Shown piece after piece: positions 38,167 through 46,086 of a DNA stretch of 46,086 bases. Within the stretch, counting starts at the first letter, position 1; each line of letters begins with the position of its first letter. Location of the stretch: the NCBI GenBank assembly GCA_021851735.1, contig JAJZCD010000005.1:1-46086 (forward strand), read 5' to 3'. This stretch comes from a bacterium. Lineage in GTDB: Bacteria > Patescibacteriota > Saccharimonadia > Saccharimonadales > UBA4665. The notes under the pieces were generated by a model, which was given only the letters and a program-made list of their open reading frames with translations, was not told the origin of the DNA and did no database searches. The position numbers and the translations under genes are program-made.

Positions 38167-39366
38167 ATGAAAAATACGACACAAAAACAACACATAGTAA
38201 TCGTAGGTGGTGGTTTCGGGGGCATAAAAACTGCGTTAGAGCTCTCCAAGCAGCCACACCTTTTTGACGTCACACTAATATCGGATCGACCAGATTTTTG
38301 GTATTTTCCGACTATGTACCACACTGCCACTGGTGGAACACGAGCTCAGAGCAGTATACCGCTTAGGTTCTTATTCAGAAACACCCACGTTAAGCTTATA
38401 GAAGGCCAAGCGCTCGGACTGGACCGTGAGACAAAAGTCCTCACACTCGCCGGGAATAAGACCGTGCACTACGACAAGCTCATCATGGCACTCGGTGTTG
38501 TCACCAACTATTTTGGCATACCGGGGCTCGCAGAGTTCAGCTACGGCATCAAGTCTATCGGCGAGGCAGAACAGCTAAAACGACATCTACACCAACAACT
38601 CCTCGATGAAGGGAAGCCAGACCTTAACTACATAGTAGTCGGTGGCGGCCCCACTGGCATAGAGCTAGCCGGCGCACTCGGCGCATATCTCAAGTTCATC
38701 ATGAAACAACACGGATTACCGGATCGTACCGTCCATGTTGACCTCGTAGAGATGGCTAAACATCTCATGCCCCGCATGCCAAAGAGCGTCGGCAAAGCCA
38801 TTGAGCGGCGCCTGAAAAGCCTCGGAGTAACGTTATACCTAGGTAAATCAGTAGAAGGCCAGAACGCCGATGAACTCGTCGTTGCGGGGAAACCCATTCG
38901 CAGCCACACTGTCGTCTGGACCGCCGGCCAGGCAAATAATCCATTCTTCAACGAAAATTCATTCCGCATTAGCCCCCGCAAGAAGGTTGTGGTAGATGAA
39001 TTCTTACGTGCAGAAAGTGACATATTCGTTATAGGCGACAACGCCGAAACAGAGTACAGCGGCATGGCGCAAACCGCCATATACGACGCCGAGTTCGTCA
39101 CCAACAATCTCGTCAAAGAATCCGAAGGAGAGCCGAAACTAGCATATCGACCCAAAAAGCCAGTCTACGTCACCCCAGCTGGGCCCAAATGGGCAGCAAT
39201 CGAGTGGGGAAATACCCATATTTACGGGAAACTCGGTTGGTTACTACGAGAAGCCGGTGACTTTGTGTCGTTCACTGACATAGAATCGATTCCTGACGCC
39301 ACCGTCCAATGGGCGCGAGTCCTGCAAGATCAACATCTCTGTAAGGTATGCGGGTCCGTTGCATAA
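38167..39366 (+). CDS. ndh: Type II NADH dehydrogenase (NDH-2 family)
   Basis: HIVIVGGGFGGIKTALEL, DRPDFWYFPTMYHTATGG, YIVVGGGPTGIELAGAL, DIFVIGDNAE; start trimmed to the ATG following the promoter. Confidence 0.88.
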   Translation: MKNTTQKQHIVIVGGGFGGIKTALELSKQPHLFDVTLISDRPDFWYFPTMYHTATGGTRAQSSIPLRFLFRNTHVKLIEGQALGLDRETKVLTLAGNKTVHYDKLIMALGVVTNYFGIPGLAEFSYGIKSIGEAEQLKRHLHQQLLDEGKPDLNYIVVGGGPTGIELAGALGAYLKFIMKQHGLPDRTVHVDLVEMAKHLMPRMPKSVGKAIERRLKSLGVTLYLGKSVEGQNADELVVAGKPIRSHTVVWTAGQANNPFFNENSFRISPRKKVVVDEFLRAESDIFVIGDNAETEYSGMAQTAIYDAEFVTNNLVKESEGEPKLAYRPKKPVYVTPAGPKWAAIEWGNTHIYGKLGWLLREAGDFVSFTDIESIPDATVQWARVLQDQHLCKVCGSVA

Positions 39367-39615
39367 AGCAATCTCATTTTTACAGAACAGTATCTAGTCC
39401 TAAACACTACGCATCCTTTTCGTGCCAACCATGAACCACCGGTACTCCAAATCGCTTGATACAGAGTAGCTTCCTTGATTGTCCCGCCAAACCAAGTAGC
39501 TGCTGAACAGACTGCGATATAGTGGGTATACACAAGCACAAAACATGTGTTATCTTAGTGCTGACGAAAATTAAATGTAAGACGTTGGAGCAACCAACTT
39601 GTAGTATGTTCGTGT

Positions 39616-41223
39616 ATGAAAAAATATGAAATAGCCGTAATTGGCGGCGGCTTCACTGGCGCCGCATTGGCTGCTGCACTAGTCCGTGCTGCGGTCGACA
39701 GATGTATGGAAAACCTTTCGATTACGATGTACGAACCGGGTAGCATTGGCCCCGGGCTGGCGTATGACGTAGAAGCCCCAGAATCATTCAAACTGAATCA
39801 TGAGCTAGACCTGATGGGTTCAGTTAATGTACATCTAGCGCATACAGACGTACGTGATTTCTACTGCTGGGTCAAAAAAAATTTGCAAGACTTGCAGTAC
39901 ATATACCCCGCATACAACTTGCGGAATCCGAAAGAATACGTACCTCGTAGTTTATTCGGCAGATATCTACAAGCACGATATGCAGAGACCAAGTGGTACG
40001 CCTTACAGCACAATGTTATGATCACCGAATGCCATACGCATGTCAAAGACATCCAGAAAATGGGTGGTAAATTCAGTGTCCACGCTAACGATATTCGCCA
40101 GTTCGACGCTGTCATCCTTGCTACAGGGAACTACTTTGACGCTGTAGACACGGCCACGCTGCCAAGCAACAAACACTTTCGAGCCTCCGACTACGAAGGC
40201 TACATGGGGGAAACTATACCGGAAGGCTCCTTCATGCTAATCGCCGGAACAGCGCTTTCTGCATACGATGCAGCGCTCTGCGCACTAGAATCGACGCGCT
40301 ACCGTACTGTTATTATGGCGTCACGCCGTGGCATGCTCCGCAAAGTCCGTGGCGCAACAAAACCATATCTACGACAATTTTTGACCATTGAGAACCTTGA
40401 AACACTGGCCGGAGGGGCTAATGCTCAGTTCACACTAGAACACATCCTGCACCTGCTCCAGGCAGAGCTAGATCATGCGTACGGTAGGCCGGTGCGCTGG
40501 AAAGAAGGATATACCGTTGAAGAAATAGTAGATGCGCTCAAACAAGACATCATAGTAGCCCAAACAGGACAGGAGCTGCTTTGGCGTTCTATACACGCCT
40601 CTTTAACCGACAAAGAACGTCATGAAATATACGACCGGCTGACTATATCTGACAAGAAACTGTTTCTCAAGAAATACCTGAGCCTATACCAATTGTTCAG
40701 CGCACCCATGCCGATTACGAACGCCAGGAAATTGCAGCATTACCTTGCAAACGGCCAATTGAAACTCGTCAATGGTTTGGATGACATACGTTACATACCC
40801 AATGCGAAACAGTTCGTGTTATCCTACAAGCCCAGCGTGCAAGATCTTTTAGATACTGACATCCGTAGCAATGCTCAAGACTACCCGATAAAAGCTGACG
40901 TCCTTGTAAACGCTAGGGGCTTTGGCCGCGACATATCACCGATACCACTCTATTCCCGGATGCTAGCCCACCAGCTCATATCTGCCCACCCACTTGGCGG
41001 TATACGGGCAGACATTGCTACGCATAACGTTCTAGACACATCAGGACGGCCAATACGAAAATTATACGCCGTAGGACACATGGTCTGCGGTGAGACGTCA
41101 CTCGTGCACACTTCATTACAATTGTCGCGTATGTGTCTGGACATAGGGGAGCATGTACTGGATCAATATGACACACAGGCTGCTCACCGATCAGATGAGA
41201 TGGATATGCAACTTGCAGTATGA
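39616..41223 (+). CDS. FAD/NAD(P)-binding protein (PF13454-like)
   Basis: KYEIAVIGGGFTGAALAAALV, GPGLAYDVEAPESFKLNHELDLMG, VLVNARGFGRDISPIP. Confidence 0.8.
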   Translation: MKKYEIAVIGGGFTGAALAAALVRAAVDRCMENLSITMYEPGSIGPGLAYDVEAPESFKLNHELDLMGSVNVHLAHTDVRDFYCWVKKNLQDLQYIYPAYNLRNPKEYVPRSLFGRYLQARYAETKWYALQHNVMITECHTHVKDIQKMGGKFSVHANDIRQFDAVILATGNYFDAVDTATLPSNKHFRASDYEGYMGETIPEGSFMLIAGTALSAYDAALCALESTRYRTVIMASRRGMLRKVRGATKPYLRQFLTIENLETLAGGANAQFTLEHILHLLQAELDHAYGRPVRWKEGYTVEEIVDALKQDIIVAQTGQELLWRSIHASLTDKERHEIYDRLTISDKKLFLKKYLSLYQLFSAPMPITNARKLQHYLANGQLKLVNGLDDIRYIPNAKQFVLSYKPSVQDLLDTDIRSNAQDYPIKADVLVNARGFGRDISPIPLYSRMLAHQLISAHPLGGIRADIATHNVLDTSGRPIRKLYAVGHMVCGETSLVHTSLQLSRMCLDIGEHVLDQYDTQAAHRSDEMDMQLAV

Positions 41224-41332
41224 GCGTGCTAAATCGTATAGTACCCCCGCGTTCTTATTGACAATGGTATGTCACTGAGGACATCGTACGTAGTACCACG
41301 TCTGGCTGGCTCTGTGGCATAATAAAGACTAT

Positions 41333-44300
41333 ATGCAGGGCTTTGATGACGTATACGCCGCACTAAATACCGCTCAGAAAAAAGCAGTAGACGCCATAGA
41401 TGGTCCCGTACTCGTTATAGCCGGCCCGGGCACCGGGAAGACTCAATTGCTTAGCGCACGCACAGCCCAGATACTCCGTAAGACCGACACCCTGCCACAG
41501 AACATTCTGTGTCTGACGTTCACTGAAAGCGGCGCAGCCAACATGCGTGAACGCTTGACACGGTTTATTGGGAAGAGTGCCTACGACGTACAGATTGGCA
41601 CATACCATTCGTTTGGAGGTAACCTGATTCGAAACTACCCGGAATATTTTTCCGAAACTCGTTTGGAACGGCCGGTAGATGAGTTAGGACAATACCAAAT
41701 AATCGAAAAAATCGTCGACCAGCTCAGCTATCGCAACCCATTAAAGCAGACCCGCCATCACCTGCATGACCTCATTAGTACTATCAGCGAGGTCAAACGC
41801 GGGTTACTTGAGCCGGAAGACTTGCGCAGCATAGCTCAGAGTAACCTGGCCGTCATAGAGCAAGCCAGTAAAATCACCAGCGAGTACTTAGCCGCCCATA
41901 CAAAACGTCTGCCAAGCTCACTAGCTATCGCTGAGCCATTGTTCGGAGAGATTTATGGCGGGTTGCAGGATTTGGCCGAAACTGCCGACATCCGACCGCC
42001 GTTTGAGAACCTAGCCCGCTTAGCTGCCAACGCGCTCGAGAATGCGCTCACGGCAGCCACTGAAGCCGGCAAGACCACACCGCTCACCGCATGGAAAAAC
42101 ACATGGCTTGTCAAAAATGCCGACAACCAGTACGTGCTTGCCGGCGCACTTGAATCCGCCCGTATCGCCGCACTAGCGGAGGTTCTTGAATCGTATACAC
42201 AGGCCCTGGCCGACCGTGGGTTGTATGATTTCGATGACATGATTCTGCGTGCTATCCACACACTCGAAACCAACCCGGATCTAAAATATACGTTGCAGGA
42301 ACGCTACCAGTACATTCTGCTCGACGAGTTCCAAGACACGAACGCCGCTCAGCTACGGCTCGTGGAGCTGCTCACCGACAGCCCAACACACGAAGGCCGA
42401 CCAAACGTGCTAGCCGTAGGCGATGATGATCAAGCTATCTATGCGTTCCAAGGGGCACAATACAGTAATATGCTAGATTTCTTTCGACTCTTTAACGATG
42501 TGCTTGTCATAAACTTACGTGAGAACTACCGTTCAACAGCAGCAGTGCTCGAGACAGCTAAAAATGTTTCCGGCCAGATATCCGATACCCTAAGCGCTAG
42601 TTTCCCCGACCTAGACAAAACACTTATCCCGGCCCGCCACTCCGCACACAGCGACACGCCAAGCGAAACCGCTGGAGCAGCGATTGCACACACCGAGTAC
42701 ACCAGCGAAATTGCCGAGCTATCAGGAGTAGCCGAGCATATCAAGCAGCTCCTACATGACGGCATACAGCCCAGTGAAATCGCCGTACTCGCGCCCAAAC
42801 ACCGCTATTTAGAACCGCTCGTACCGTATTTGGACGGTGTTCCACTCCGCTACGAGCGCCGCGAAAACATATTGGAAACACCAGTCATACGCCAGCTACT
42901 TACCATGAGTAAGCTCGTCCTAGCGCTTCATGAGCGTAATTTTACCGTAGCAGATAGTTACTGGCCCGAAGTACTGAGTTACACGTTTTGGAAATTTTCG
43001 ATCAGTAGTATCTGGCAATTGAGTTGGTCGGCAATCGACCAGCATAAACATTGGAGCGAGCTCTTGCTAACGCACGAAGATTTCCGTCCCGCGGCTCTAT
43101 TGTTCTTAAAGCTGGCCGGGCAAGTCGAAACCGAAACACTCGAAGTCATACTGGATCGGCTCATTGGGACTGAGGACGTCCAAACTGGCGAGACCGATCT
43201 ACCGACTGTATGCTCTGAGATGCGTACCGAGCTACTACTCGAGGACGACAGTAGCATGCATCAGGCCGTGACCGCACTGACTGTACTGCGCGCCCGCTTG
43301 CATGAACATCAACTGCAACGAGGTAGCGCCCTAGGTTTACGTGACCTACTGGAGTTCGTTGCCGCATACGAGGCTGCAGGCGAGCAGATGATAAACACCA
43401 GTCCGTACAGCGAGGCTGCCGATGCCGTACAACTCATGACAGTCTTCAAATCTAAGGGACTAGAATTTACGCATGTATTTTTATTATGCTGCCAAGACGA
43501 TGTGTGGGGCAGTAGCTCTCGCAGCAACGGTAACAAGCTCACGTTACCCGCTAACCTGACGCCTATTCGACACGCTGGTACTACCGAAGATGAGCGACTG
43601 CGTATACTATACGTTGCCATGACCCGGGCCAAACGCGGCTTGCATCTGAGCAGCCATGCCGCCACCTACGCTGGTAAAAAACCAGCTCGGCTCAAGTACC
43701 TGGCCGAAACCGAGCAACCTGACGGCTCAGTTATCAGTGAGGTGTTACCCGCACCGCACAACGTACTTATTCGTGACACAACTACCTCACTACCACTTGA
43801 GAGCTTAGAAACCAACTGGCGCACCCGGCACGCCACCCTCACACCACCATTGCGGGAACTCCTGCGCGAGCGACTGCAACGGTACCGTTTGAGTCCGACG
43901 CATCTCATTAAGTTTATCGACTTGGATCATGGCGGCCCGCAAAGCTTTCAGTTGGAGAGTTTACTACGGTTCCCAAGCGCACCGACCATCGACACCGCAT
44001 TTGGCAACGCTATGCATGAAACACTGGAATGGCTGCAGCAACAAACTAACCAACACCACGTCACGCCACAACTGGCCGCAGCCAACGGCTACCTAGCTAC
44101 TCGCCTAGAAATGCAGACACTGTTACCGGAACAGCAGGCAATGCAACAGGCAAGGGGAGAGCACGCACTAAAAGCAATACTCAGCAATCAATCGTTTACG
44201 CCTGGCAATACACCCGAATACAATTTTCGCGACGAAGGCGTAATAGTAGAAGAAGCTCACATGTCCGGGAAAATAGACCTGTTAGAAATTGACCAGGCGC

Positions 44301-44716
44301 ACAAACGCATAACACTGATCGATTACAAAACCGGCGTACTTGGTAACAACCCCGCTAAACGTTACCGCTATGAGCTCCAGCTTTACTGTTACAAACTACT
44401 ACTACAGCACTCGCACACCTTTAAGGATTACTCGGTAGAGCAGGGAGCTGTAGTGTTTGTAGAGCCTGATAGCGATGGTAAAATTCACCGCCACACCATA
44501 ACCTTCAAAGATGACCAGCTTGAGCACACGCGCCAGCTAATAGCCGCCGTATGGCAACACATCACACAACTTAATTTGCCTGACGTGAGTAGCTACCCAT
44601 CAAACCTGGCCGGCATGAAACAATTCGCACAAGACCTTATTGCCGGCAAACCAGCACAAACAGTACAAACCAATCTCCTGGAAACATCTGACTATACAAT
44701 TCCCGTCAATCCCTAA
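41333..44716 (+). CDS. UvrD/PcrA-like superfamily I helicase with C-terminal PD-(D/E)XK nuclease-like domain
   Basis: VIAGPGTGKTQLL (Walker A), ILLDEFQDTN, VGDDDQAIYAFQGA, LYVAMTRAK; C-terminal GKIDLLEIDQAHKRITLIDYKTG…YELQLYCYKL. Confidence 0.92.
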   Translation: MQGFDDVYAALNTAQKKAVDAIDGPVLVIAGPGTGKTQLLSARTAQILRKTDTLPQNILCLTFTESGAANMRERLTRFIGKSAYDVQIGTYHSFGGNLIRNYPEYFSETRLERPVDELGQYQIIEKIVDQLSYRNPLKQTRHHLHDLISTISEVKRGLLEPEDLRSIAQSNLAVIEQASKITSEYLAAHTKRLPSSLAIAEPLFGEIYGGLQDLAETADIRPPFENLARLAANALENALTAATEAGKTTPLTAWKNTWLVKNADNQYVLAGALESARIAALAEVLESYTQALADRGLYDFDDMILRAIHTLETNPDLKYTLQERYQYILLDEFQDTNAAQLRLVELLTDSPTHEGRPNVLAVGDDDQAIYAFQGAQYSNMLDFFRLFNDVLVINLRENYRSTAAVLETAKNVSGQISDTLSASFPDLDKTLIPARHSAHSDTPSETAGAAIAHTEYTSEIAELSGVAEHIKQLLHDGIQPSEIAVLAPKHRYLEPLVPYLDGVPLRYERRENILETPVIRQLLTMSKLVLALHERNFTVADSYWPEVLSYTFWKFSISSIWQLSWSAIDQHKHWSELLLTHEDFRPAALLFLKLAGQVETETLEVILDRLIGTEDVQTGETDLPTVCSEMRTELLLEDDSSMHQAVTALTVLRARLHEHQLQRGSALGLRDLLEFVAAYEAAGEQMINTSPYSEAADAVQLMTVFKSKGLEFTHVFLLCCQDDVWGSSSRSNGNKLTLPANLTPIRHAGTTEDERLRILYVAMTRAKRGLHLSSHAATYAGKKPARLKYLAETEQPDGSVISEVLPAPHNVLIRDTTTSLPLESLETNWRTRHATLTPPLRELLRERLQRYRLSPTHLIKFIDLDHGGPQSFQLESLLRFPSAPTIDTAFGNAMHETLEWLQQQTNQHHVTPQLAAANGYLATRLEMQTLLPEQQAMQQARGEHALKAILSNQSFTPGNTPEYNFRDEGVIVEEAHMSGKIDLLEIDQAHKRITLIDYKTGVLGNNPAKRYRYELQLYCYKLLLQHSHTFKDYSVEQGAVVFVEPDSDGKIHRHTITFKDDQLEHTRQLIAAVWQHITQLNLPDVSSYPSNLAGMKQFAQDLIAGKPAQTVQTNLLETSDYTIPVNP

Positions 44717-44737
44717 TATTGGCATCCGTTGCCTTAT

Positions 44738-44772
44738 AAAAAACCGCCGAGTGATTATTCCGGCGGTTTTTT
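44738..44772. terminator. Bidirectional rho-independent terminator (aaaaaaccgccg…cggcggtttttt)
   Basis: 6-bp GC stem flanked by A6 and T6 between convergent helicase and MIP genes. Confidence 0.9.
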
Positions 44773-44791
44773 AAACGCAATCGTTTGCTTG

Positions 44792-45634
44792 TTACGCTGC
44801 GTTTGGATTGCGGCGGCGCGCAGCCGTCGTCTTCTTTTTCGCGGCAGGCTTTTTCGCCGCTGTTGAGCGCTTCGTGGCACTCGTCTTGCTCTTTGCAGCA
44901 GTACTTTTCTTAGGACTTGCCAGCCCAGCTGCTGCTGTCTCTGACTGGGTCAACGTAGCATTCAGCTCACTTGTCTTGGCCTTTTCAGCCTTAGACGTAG
45001 CAGTCTCAGCTATCTCAGTCTCTACAAATAACAGGTTGTACAAGTTGAAACCAACGATAGCACCAAGCACTGGACCGAGTACGTACGTACCCCAGCCCCA
45101 TTGGTGCAAGCCAAGCGCAATCGCCGGGTTCAAAGCCCCAACTGAACCGAGTGATGCAACAAGTGAACCACCCGTCAATGCACCACCAATCGCAGCAGCT
45201 TTAGCGAATAGGTTAAAGCGCTGGTAAATAGCGGCAGCCCACACAAAAGCGAATACAAACGTACCAACGCCCTCAGCAACCAGGATGCGAGAGTTAAAGG
45301 TACCGGTGTTGTGAATGCCCGTTAGCTTCGTGAGGTACACGAATAGCTCCCAAGCAACCGCGCCACCGAGTAGCTGCACAGCCAAGTAGCTCAGTGCTTG
45401 CAGCGTACGCAGCTTGCGAACTGTCCATAGACCAATGGTGATGGCCGGGTTAAAAATTGCGCCGGAAATACCAGCAAGTGCCAGCGTCATCAGGAGCATC
45501 ATTAGACCTGCTGCCGTAGCTATAAAGTAGTTCAAACTCAGCTGTGAGTGACTAATCGCAAGCACGACTAGCGTTAGGGCAGTGGTGCCCAAAAACTCAC
45601 CCACGAGCATCGCGAGCTTGTTTTTACGAAACAT
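44792..45634 (-). CDS. MIP-family (aquaporin/glycerol-facilitator-like) channel with Lys/Ala-rich C-terminal tail
   Basis: Two NPA boxes (SGAIFNPAITIG, VGALNPAIALG); tail SPKKSTAAKSKTSATKRSTAAKKPAAKKKTTAARRRNPNAA; strong SD ggaggt. Confidence 0.9.
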   Translation of the reverse strand: MFRKNKLAMLVGEFLGTTALTLVVLAISHSQLSLNYFIATAAGLMMLLMTLALAGISGAIFNPAITIGLWTVRKLRTLQALSYLAVQLLGGAVAWELFVYLTKLTGIHNTGTFNSRILVAEGVGTFVFAFVWAAAIYQRFNLFAKAAAIGGALTGGSLVASLGSVGALNPAIALGLHQWGWGTYVLGPVLGAIVGFNLYNLLFVETEIAETATSKAEKAKTSELNATLTQSETAAAGLASPKKSTAAKSKTSATKRSTAAKKPAAKKKTTAARRRNPNAA

Positions 45635-45656
45635 ATGTTACCTCCAATTTGTTTGT

Positions 45657-45687
45657 AATAGTTTAAGCGTACCGTGCTGAAACTATT
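45657..45687. repeat. 8-bp inverted repeat aatagttt-N15-aaactatt upstream of the MIP gene
   Basis: Direct reading; arms at 45657-45664 and 45680-45687. Confidence 0.75.
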
Positions 45688-45729
45688 TTGTAAAGAGTTG
45701 CCCAAGTAGCAACATATACTCCAACCACA

Positions 45730-46083
45730 TTAAGCAGCACGTGGAACTTCAATGACTTCAACGCCATTGGTTGATGGATGCACCTCTAAAAGCCTCGCGT
45801 CAGGGTGGCCCGTGAGCAGAACCTCACATGTCGCAGCAGTGCGGACGAGAGCAGCAGCACCTATGGCAATTTTTTGATCTTTAGTAAGATCGGCCTTTTG
45901 CACTACTTCATGCAAGAGTGCTGCGATACTGTCATGATAGCCTTGCACATGAGGTTCCATATCTCTCCGATTAATGCCGTACTGTGTGTAATTTGTAATA
46001 TGAACCTGTGCTTGATTTTGGCCTACTACTCCGTATTTAAAGCCTGTCGAGTAGTTACCTGCAGCTTCTGCAAGCTCAATCAA
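45730..46083 (-). CDS. Hypothetical protein, possibly truncated by the window edge
   Basis: Frame open to the right edge; the only candidate start in the window is a TTG at the last codon. Confidence 0.5.
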   Translation of the reverse strand: MIELAEAAGNYSTGFKYGVVGQNQAQVHITNYTQYGINRRDMEPHVQGYHDSIAALLHEVVQKADLTKDQKIAIGAAALVRTAATCEVLLTGHPDARLLEVHPSTNGVEVIEVPRAA

Positions 46084-46086
46084 CGT

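Noticed and set aside
38628-39155. 175-aa minus-strand ORF
   Set aside because: Antisense shadow of NDH-2, which has clear Rossmann motifs on the plus strand.
1-46086. tRNA, rRNA, CRISPR array, transposase/IS or prophage
   Set aside because: No tRNA cloverleaf signatures, regularly spaced repeats, transposase motifs or phage structural/packaging genes recognised by eye; a computational scan (tRNAscan, CRISPR and IS finders) would be needed to exclude them.
1-46086. Alternative genetic code (UGA reassigned)
   Set aside because: Conserved genes read full length in the standard bacterial code, and ORFs such as 29116 and the edge fragment at 110 end cleanly at TGA.

Overview
The window holds about 36 well-supported CDSs. 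The content fits an aerobic Candidatus Saccharibacteria/Patescibacteria-type genome, but that is inferred from gene content only and no marker gene was seen. From left to right: (1) an S23/Avd-like four-helix-bundle ORF and an orphan acidic ORF; (2) a minus-strand cell-surface cluster with a membrane-anchored GH27 alpha-galactosidase, two tandem DUF916-like proteins and two secreted proteins with a shared WxL-like C-terminal module, next to an 830-aa fibre-like surface protein; (3) an exopolysaccharide region with three processive GT2 synthases, each followed with an overlapping start/stop by a secreted TIM-barrel/glycosidase-like protein (one is clearly GH18 with two CBM5/12-like repeats), plus a LysM protein, a LysM plus parallel beta-helix protein, a cytidylyltransferase and a degenerate sortase-like protein; (4) an SLT lytic transglycosylase; (5) a compact respiratory set: cyoABCD + cyoE, an FAD-linked lactate/glycolate-type dehydrogenase and a type II NADH dehydrogenase; (6) a UvrD-like helicase with a C-terminal nuclease-like domain and an MIP channel with a histone-H1-like Lys/Ala tail. 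The two observations I rate highest are the triplicated synthase plus secreted TIM-barrel modules, and about 12 genes whose -10 box lies only 6-10 nt before the start codon, which predicts widespread leaderless transcription. No rRNA, tRNA, CRISPR array, transposase or prophage was recognised.
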